DNA from: Taxillus chinensis
Taxonomy: Eukaryota > Streptophyta > Magnoliopsida > Santalales > Loranthaceae
Assembly (NCBI GenBank): GCA_023512835.1
Contig: CM042091.1
Span: 3,166,348-3,230,347 of the forward strand
DNA: 64,000 nt
Reading direction: 5' to 3'
In this document: positions 57,061 to 64,000 of the stretch, one piece after another
Layout: each line of letters starts with the position of its first letter
How positions within the stretch are numbered: position 1 is the stretch's first letter
Program-made: the position numbers and the translations under genes
The notes under the pieces: generated by a model
What the model saw: only the letters and a program-made list of their open reading frames with translations
Told to the model about the DNA's origin: nothing
The model's database searches: none

Positions 57061-59561
57061 CAACCGTTATTATATATTCATATAATTCATGTCATAATTG
57101 TAAGATTTTATAGTGATCTAATGGTTAGATTTTGCATAAATGCAATTACAATAAATAAAATCTAACCATTAGATCACTATGTAATCTTATGTCACGCCCC
57201 CAAATCCTGAAATCAACAGAACTAGGAACGCGACGTCCCCGCACCCTCACCCGAGAGGTTAAGGGGATTTGTGGCCGACCCGAATCATGTACAACTCAAC
57301 AATAGGGGTAGAGTTGTAATTCCAATGGTCCAATAAGACATTCAGGCAAGGAAACACGTATAATAGTACAGTTCACATTACTAAAATCAAGCAACACCCA
57401 TGATAAAACATAATAAAGTTAACCAAACAGGTTTATACAACTGTCACGGACCCAAGTCCGGAAAGTAAATAATTAAATAGTAAACAAGACCATAGAGATA
57501 ATCCTACACCAAAAAAAATATCCCGACCGACTCCGCTATGGCTCCACCAGCTACTCCCTAAAATCTGTAGGAAACAGAAATAAAGTAGGGTGAGCACGAA
57601 TGCCCAGTAGGTGATCCCCATCTCCACTATCCTATCACATAAATTCTTAGGTCTATATGTTCTGTGTATGCTTGTGCTGGTGTAGTGTCACGTTCTATCA
57701 CAATAAACTTTCATTAAATCATAAATAAGTTATCACATCACATTTTAATCATTAAAGGTTCACACTGGTAATTCATCTATCCACTAAATTTCCGCCCCTA
57801 TCTCCAAGTATCCAGTCTCCATAAATAAGTTATCACATCACATCACACTGCGGTGTCCCTAATGACAACCAACCACATATGGGACCAGAGTTACCTGCCA
57901 CATAGGGGACCTGCGGCCTCTTGCCAGCCCTATGTGGGATCCATGGTAACCCAACCAATTTCACCATCAATTCCACATGCAACTAACGAATGATAATCCT
58001 AATAATAATATGTCACAAATGATAATTAAATCACCAAACTGATAATAATAAACCCAACGATATTCTTTAATTAAACTAATCAATCCAAATCCAAATAATA
58101 TTCATAATATTAAACAGTGTCAAGCATAAACATTAATTATTTAATCAACTAATTAAACAACCCAAATAATATCTATATCGTGAATTTAATAGATATAGAA
58201 GTTTTCAATTGGGTTAAAAAAAATAATCACACTAAACCAGTTAACAATAAGTAAAAAAACCCACAAAAGGCAAGGAGGAACATGGCCAGTTCAAATTGAC
58301 CAGCCCAGGCACTACCAACCCGTTAGGGCTGGTGTCCATGCGTGTGGGGATGGCAAGGAGCCGTTGCCCTCACCTCTAAGCATTCCACGCGGTACGGTCA
58401 GGTCAGACCCTGCTGCTGAAGTCTTCCGCAGCCAGGCGGGTGGGGGCAGCAAGGTGCCGCTGCCCCCCTCCCTTCCATCGTGATCACACAACAGGTGTCC
58501 TCTGGTCCATACGAAACCAGGCCAACGGCCTGACACTCCAATAGCAATACACGTTTGACGTTAATTAAGAGTAAAGAAAATATGATGTGAAAAGAGTTAT
58601 TTAAATAATAAAAGATGGGTGCAAGCCATCATGTGGTATACGGTTGCTCGCTGCGGGATTTGATTTCTTTTAGAGTCACCAGGCCACGACATATGGGGAT
58701 ATAGAGTTTATTAACAAAGTCAGTTGGTGATCTTCTTAATAATAATAATAGAGTTTAACGAACAAAGAGTGATAAGAGAATAAAGGTAATTTAGAAGAAA
58801 AGGTGCAGACACATGCGGCGGAAATCGACTGAAAGAAAAAGTGCAGACACACCTCGGGTACATGAATTTCAAACACACCTCGGTCTAGAAAAATAATTGA
58901 ACATATACATGTATATACTTATATGATAACAAAGAATCAAACATCACCTACCTGGATTGAAGGATAGAAAGATAGACTGAACCCGAAAGCTTCAACCTAC
59001 AGCTCTCCCTTTCCAAACTCTGCGCACGTACAACGGACCTAGGGTTTCACCCTAGGTTCCCCTATTTATACTAACATTAAATAATAATAATAATATGATT
59101 AGTAAGAATATTAATATTAGTAATAAAAATAATAATAATTCATTATAAGAATTAACCTTAAGTATTATTAAATTATATTAATAATACTAGCATTATAGTA
59201 ATAATCAGGCCTTAACATTAAATAATCGGATTAATAATAATCACATAATAATAATAGTAATAAACTCAATAAACGTACTAATAATGATAATCAAGACTTA
59301 AATAATTATATTAATAATGTTAACGTCATAATAATTGTAAACCCAAAACATTAAAATAATTATAATAATAATAATAACGCATATTAATAAACTCCGAATA
59401 TTAAAATAATATTAATAATAACTCAACGCCCACGCTCAGGCCACGCTGTCGAAGAAATATTCCAAATTCTATTCGGACCTAACTTCCAACCTCACTTAGG
59501 TACGGGTCTTTACATCTTACAATTATGACATGAACTATATGAATATATAATATAATGGTTG
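57061..59561. mobile_element. Hairpin MITE split by a solo LTR
   Basis: The left arm is 57061-57132 (caaccgttattatatattca, then cataattgtaagatttt, then taatggttagatttt). After a loop of about 22 bases, the right arm begins at 57155 (aaaatctaaccatta), is interrupted at 57189, and resumes after 59514 (caattatgacatgaactata) to end at 59561. The rejoined arms pair over most of 70 bases. This is a palindromic miniature element that served as the insertion target. Confidence 0.7.
57190..59514 (-). mobile_element. Solo LTR, 2325 bp, with TCTTA target duplication
   Basis: On the plus strand it starts TGTCACGCCC and ends GGGTCTTTACA, so it has TG...CA termini. TCTTA occurs directly outside both ends (57185-57189 and 59515-59519). 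A minus-strand TATAAATAGG (59062-59071) implies that the LTR promoter reads leftward, with the LTR beginning TGTAAAGACCC and ending GGGCGTGACA. No second LTR, primer site or coding interior is present, so this is a solo LTR left by LTR-LTR recombination. From such ends, a Ty3/gypsy origin is likely but unproven. Open frames at 57433-57627 and 58312-58536 are incidental. Confidence 0.8.
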
Positions 59562-59576
59562 TGTTAAGAAATAAGA

Positions 59577-60170
59577 ATAAGCTTGTGTTTGACTTGGTAA
59601 AAGATCATTTATGTTCGTTCGTTAAGAAATAGTATCGTTCGTGAATATCGTTCGTGTTTGTGAAAATTATTTGTGAACATGAAATTAACAAATCAATTAA
59701 TATGTATAAAAATTATTTTATTAAATATAAATATATTTTTATTAAATATAATTTAATAATAATATACTTTTATATTATTATTAAATAAAAAATATATATT
59801 TTTGATTTAATTATTTATTATTATTATTATTATAATATTTTCGTGAACTATATATAATAATTTTTAAATATATTAAACAAAGATAATACAATCTAACAGT
59901 TAATTAATTGTACTTTTTTTTGGATAATTTTACATTATGATTTTTTTTTTTTTGCAGATTTTGACGATTCTATAGTTGTGTTCGTAAACGTTTATGAACA
60001 AGTTTGTGAACATATGTTCGTGAACGTTCGTGAACAAAAGAGTAATGTTCATGAACAGCTCGTGAACATCATAGTTTAAGGCTCGTGTTCGGTTCGATTT
60101 GTTAATGAATAGTAACGAACATGTTCGAATATCTTATTACTCGGTTTGGCTCAGTTCATTTACAGCCGTA
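59577..60170 (+). mobile_element. TTCGTGAAC-rich element, copy 5
   Basis: This is the best-preserved right end of the family: attactcggtttggctcag to catttacagccgta. The interior has gtgaacgttcgtgaac repeats. It abuts the hairpin MITE on its left. The open frame at 60146-60331 starts inside its terminus and is probably not real. Confidence 0.6.
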
Positions 60171-60575
60171 CAACCAACAGACTTAGTTTCCTAGACTGGA
60201 GCGTAGGTAAGCCAAAGGACAAATCAAAGACGTTGAGAGCAAGCTCCCTTCACCCAAAACACCAAAAAATGTTATTAACGAATAGTCCAGCCAGAAATTT
60301 ACTATCGTTAAATTCCACACTTGTTTCGTAGCCATCGCATTCCATAAATTTTACTCTCATTCCTGATGAGAATGGATGATATGTTTGGGTTTATGTTTAT
60401 ATTTCTAATTTTTCTAAGATTAACACACAAATTCAAACAAATTTTGACAACTGCGAATGACAAAAAGATCCACCATCACCCCCTAAACAGCCCTGCCCAT
60501 GGAAAAGAACAATTTGTTGGGTGACCCCTGAACACCCCTAATCGTACGTAAGCTACCTACTCGAACGACAGCAGG
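60171..60575. other. Gene-free stretch
   Basis: No supported feature in this stretch. Confidence 0.3.
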
Positions 60576-60698
60576 ATGGCCAGACAGGAGCTTTTTCCTT
60601 CATCTCCAAAAATTTCAGCTGCTCTTTCTTCCTCCTCGTCATCTGACCATCGCAACACCCAGTCATTTTTTTATTCCACCGGCCAGAGGCAAGTTTGA
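60576..60698 (+). CDS. Small hypothetical ORF or first exon, 40 aa
   Basis: ATG at 60576 opens a 40-residue frame that begins MARQELFPSSPKISAALS, continues with a Ser run, and stops at 60698. The patch is less A+T-rich than its surroundings, and the residue composition looks protein-like rather than A+T-driven. No domain is recognised. The stop may be bypassed by splicing, but no strong GT donor is obvious. It could be a genuine small gene, an orphan first exon or chance. Confidence 0.2.
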   Translation: MARQELFPSSPKISAALSSSSSSDHRNTQSFFYSTGQRQV

Positions 60699-60919
60699 CT
60701 TCACTGGATACCATTTTTCACTGGTTGAGTAGCCTGGCCGTGGGACAATCCAGTAGTGTTACAAGAGGTTTTTTTTGTTCTTAGTTGTTTTATATTCTTT
60801 CCTCTTTTGTCGTGAGAATAGTACTACATGAAAAAATGAAAAAAAAAAACGGAGTAATGTCAGGTAATTGATATGTAATAGGATGAAATAACTATCACAA
60901 TGGGTGTAAAAGTTTACCT

Positions 60920-61258
60920 AGGATTATATTTTTTTCCCTTGCACACAGGGGGTGGGCCTCCTCATTTTAAAAATATTTTTAATATATATAATTATAAATG
61001 ATTAAAATTAATTAGTAATATAATTTTTTATTTTAACATATTTGTGATGAACATGGTGATAATTATAATTACAATGATGATAAATGGATTATATGATTTT
61101 AAAAAGTTATATAACTTAATTATAAGAGGATTCGATAATTTTTTATACTTTTATGTCATTAATTGTGATTTAGATGGTTCTAATTATAATTTTAGATGTG
61201 GGTTACATAATTTATATCTTACCTTCCCACACCCCAACCGAACTTCCTAGATCCGTAC
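60920..61258. repeat. Relative of the hAT-like repeat at 18088
   Basis: The A+T-rich body (aattaattagtaatataatt, then acatatttgtgatgaacat, then ttatatgattttaaaaagtt) matches the element at 18088-18847, without its nested insert. The ends (agggggtgggcctcc; cttcctagatccgtac) are diverged. Confidence 0.5.
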
Positions 61259-61706
61259 TTACTTGTACTTTTATTTATTTCTGGTGTTGTTTTGCAGCTA
61301 ATATTGTTGCTGTTATTGCCTGTATTGTTGATGTTGTTAATTTTCTTTGGAATATAACTTTAAAATAAATAAAAGTTAGAAAAATAAAACTAGACTAATT
61401 AAAATGGCTATTTGAACATTGAATTACCAATTTGGACATTACACTCCTATCTAAGAGGTTATCTAGTGCAGTTCCGAAGAGAGACGTGATTAGCGAACAC
61501 AATCAAAAGATGTTAATCACCAAGCTAAATATGTATACATCTAGGGAGACACAAAGGTTGTGAATGAAACCATTAACAAATTTCTTTTTGTTAAATATTT
61601 AATTTACTTTTACTCATATAGATTTATAATATAATTCAACCAACTTACCAAATTTCTATAATGAGTGCATCTATAATGTCCTACATTTACCTTAGGACAT
61701 AGTAAC
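61259..61706. other. Gene-free stretch
   Basis: Nothing is recognised between the repeat and the LTR start. Confidence 0.3.
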
Positions 61707-64000
61707 TGTCACGCCCCCGAATTCCAGGGAACCCGGAACCGGGTACATGACTTCCCCTTGCCCGCACCCGAAAGGTCAAGGGGTTGGTGACTAGCACCAA
61801 TAGAGACTACACCGCGGGTGCTGTCTCAAATATGCAACCCTGTACAGTCATACATCAAGGGTAATCCTGTACTTTCCCATATATCATCATGCATACAAAG
61901 AGTCAAACAGTCATGCAGACATCACATCATACAGTATGCAAATACAACTGTCCACGGACCCATGTCCGGGATATCACATAAAACAATACCAGAATATAAT
62001 CGTATCATACATCGAGTAGTGGGCGTCCTCCTGGAAGAAAGTCCTCCACTAGTCTCGGGTCACACCTGAAAAGGGTAAGCAACAAGTAGGGGTGAGCGAC
62101 AAGCTCGATAGGTGACCCTAACACTCCACATCATGCAACACATATAAGTCTATACTATATGCTCGGTGTACTCGTGCACCGTGTAGTGTGCACAATCATC
62201 AGGGACTCGGCTTGCAACAAACATCAGGACAACTTGTCCACGATCCTCCATGGGATCCCAGCTCGAGCACTCGGCCCTAGCTCCACGAGCTCAACGGCTC
62301 AACTCAGGCCTTAGCCTGTCCACGCCGCAATATGCCCGGCCACGGCGCCACACAGGCCTGCCATCGGTTCATATGCCTGTCACGTCAACCACATAGCACC
62401 ATCGGTGCATCACGGTGAGAACCCAAACAAGTCATGGAGTCCATGCCCCAATACCTCACATCAACATACTAACATTAGTATGGCATGTCATTCTCAACAT
62501 TTCCTTTAGAATTGTAGCCGGTCTTCACAAGTAAATCCTCAACCCTTGATTTATGAAGGAAGTACTCATACAGCTATTTTCTTGAAATTAAAAGTCCCGG
62601 CATTGGGTTCCCTTATCATAAATAAGATAATCTGATTTTTTGGGGATTTTTCCGAGATGTCTAACCCCACTTTCCAAAAATTCACCACTACGAACTTTTG
62701 GGTTTTTCCGAGATTTTACACTAAAACCCAATTTTCACATTTTGAAATAGTGGGAATTAATTTTTCTAGTATTTTTCTTTGAATCCAAATGGGGGGGTAT
62801 TTCGTTATTTACATTGTAACTTAAGTATAAATACTTAAATGTGGTTTACAATGTAAATGTCCAGTCGATGCGATTGCGCCAGTGAACATCGTTTCACTCC
62901 TACGGATTTGATGCTCTGGACTGATGCTACGGATCACTGTTTCACTGCTACGGATTTGATGCTCCGGACTGATGCTACGGATTACTGTTTCACTGCTACG
63001 GATTTGATGCTGCGGACTGATTACTCCGGACTACTGATCCGGACTAACTCCTCCGGACTACTGATCCGGACTAACTCCTCCGGACTACTGATCCGGAAAA
63101 CACTGTTCACTTAGCCCGGAAAAACACTATTCACTTAGTCCGAAAAACACTATTCACTTAGCCCGGAAAAATACTATTCACTTAGTCCAGAAAAACACTA
63201 TTCACTTAGCCCGGAAAAATACTATTCACTTAGTCCGGAAACACTATTCACTTAGCCCGAAAAAACACTGTTCACTTAGCCCAGAAAATACTATTCACTT
63301 AGTCCAGAAAAATACTGTTCATCGTCGTTTTTGCCAATTTTCTCAGCTAGAACGGCAACCCAGTAACCCCAAACACTCATAAACACATTTATTTTGATAT
63401 ACACCCCATTACACGTCTTAAATAACTCCAAATTTCATGTAATCAACAGAAATACCTCTTTTATGCATTTAAATCACAAGATTCAACCAAAAATTGGGTT
63501 TCCCCCAAATCTTAAGGTTCACCCCCAAATTCCATGATTTCACCCAAATTAAGCATGCTAAGCCTACTATGAATCATATAAGGAGTTAGAATCACCTACC
63601 TGGAAGATTCTTTGCGATCCACGAGCTCCAATCGCCCCAAAATCGCCAAGAAAGCTCTACGCTCTTCACCTTCTCTCTCTCTTGCTCAAACATGCACGTA
63701 CCAATAATTGGCAATTAAAGATATAAGGCAGTTCTTAATTATATATATACCGTTGCCAATAATTGGCCTCCCAAAGAATAATTGACCCGAACGCAATAAT
63801 TGACCTCCCGAGGTCACGAACTCCAAATTGAGTCAAATTATCGCAAAACGCTCGAAATAACGAGCACAACACTGTTTAGATATTATCACACTCAAATGAC
63901 TGCTCAAACGCAAAGTCAACCAATAAACCTCAAAAAGTCAACAATCGGGTCAAACGGGGCCCCGACTCGGAATCGGGCCCAAGTACAGTCAAAATGCTCA
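61707..64000 (-). mobile_element. Second LTR (partial, continues past the window)
   Basis: It starts TGTCACGCCCCCGAATTCC at 61707, the same terminus type as the solo LTR at 57190. It shares similar blocks, including cacgacccgaa-type motifs near the start, ccacggacccatgtccggg, and catcacctacctgg. It appears to lie in the same minus orientation. The far end is outside the window, so I cannot tell a solo LTR from a full element. It contains minisatellites at 62880-63330. Confidence 0.65.
62876..63322. repeat. Minisatellites inside the second LTR
   Basis: Three related arrays adjoin one another. The first, 62890-63020, has about 50-bp units (tttcactgctacggatttga, then tgctccggactgatgctacg). The second, 63020-63095, has 24-bp units of ctgatccggactaactcctc followed by cgga. 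The third, 63096-63322, has about ten units of 20-23 bp (actattcacttagcccggaa). The open frame at 62857-63114 is the translation of these repeats and should not be taken as a gene. Confidence 0.8.

Noticed and set aside
62857..63114. 85-codon frame with repeated TATDLMLRTDATDY-like units
   Set aside because: It is the translation of minisatellite arrays inside an LTR.

Overview
This window is nuclear DNA from a flowering plant. The evidence is genes split by short GT-AG introns, long A+T-rich intergenic DNA full of microsatellites, and many plant-type non-autonomous transposons. The gene content is also plant-specific: an ethylene-forming ACC oxidase, a five-finger CCCH protein of the ZFN group, and a plant/fungal atypical dual-specificity phosphatase. 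The sequence does not let me name a species. I see no organellar, bacterial or viral coding content, and no intact transposase or reverse transcriptase.

Layout. 1-840: an imperfect direct duplication. 1448-2052 (minus): two relic exons resembling the linker before the RNA-binding domains of U2AF65, with an apparent deletion. 2.4-6.4 kb: transposon relics. 6626-10551 (minus): complete seven-exon CCCH gene (445 aa) with a simple-repeat-rich leader and a GC-rich upstream segment (10.6-11.9 kb). 12-33.5 kb: gene-poor DNA holding a peculiar inverted TRIM composite (13327-13980), hAT-like and other MITE-like repeats, and a foldback element (31525-32276). 33842-35854 (plus): complete five-exon phosphatase gene (212 aa). 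36-40 kb: gene-free, with a 51-bp minisatellite. 40.5-52.5 kb: an ACC oxidase cluster of two intact same-strand genes (40539-42018 and 50545-52020, both 318 aa and almost identical) plus an exon 1-2 fragment (44101-44439) wedged between two copies of a MITE-like repeat. 53-61.7 kb: repeats, including a 2.3-kb solo LTR (57190-59514) with a 5-bp target duplication, sitting in one arm of a hairpin MITE. 61707-end: a second LTR of similar type with internal minisatellites, running off the window.

Functional links. The two ACC oxidase genes would catalyse the same last step of ethylene synthesis. Their coding parts are nearly identical but their flanks differ: copy 1 has about 1.15 kb of repeat DNA inserted roughly 30 bp upstream of its TATA box, while copy 2 keeps the ancestral-looking upstream region. 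The CCCH gene and the phosphatase are unrelated neighbours. I did not find a wholly new biochemical system. The most unusual structures are the inverted TRIM dimer inserted as a unit, the microhomology-bounded ACC oxidase fragment, and the LTR-in-hairpin nest.
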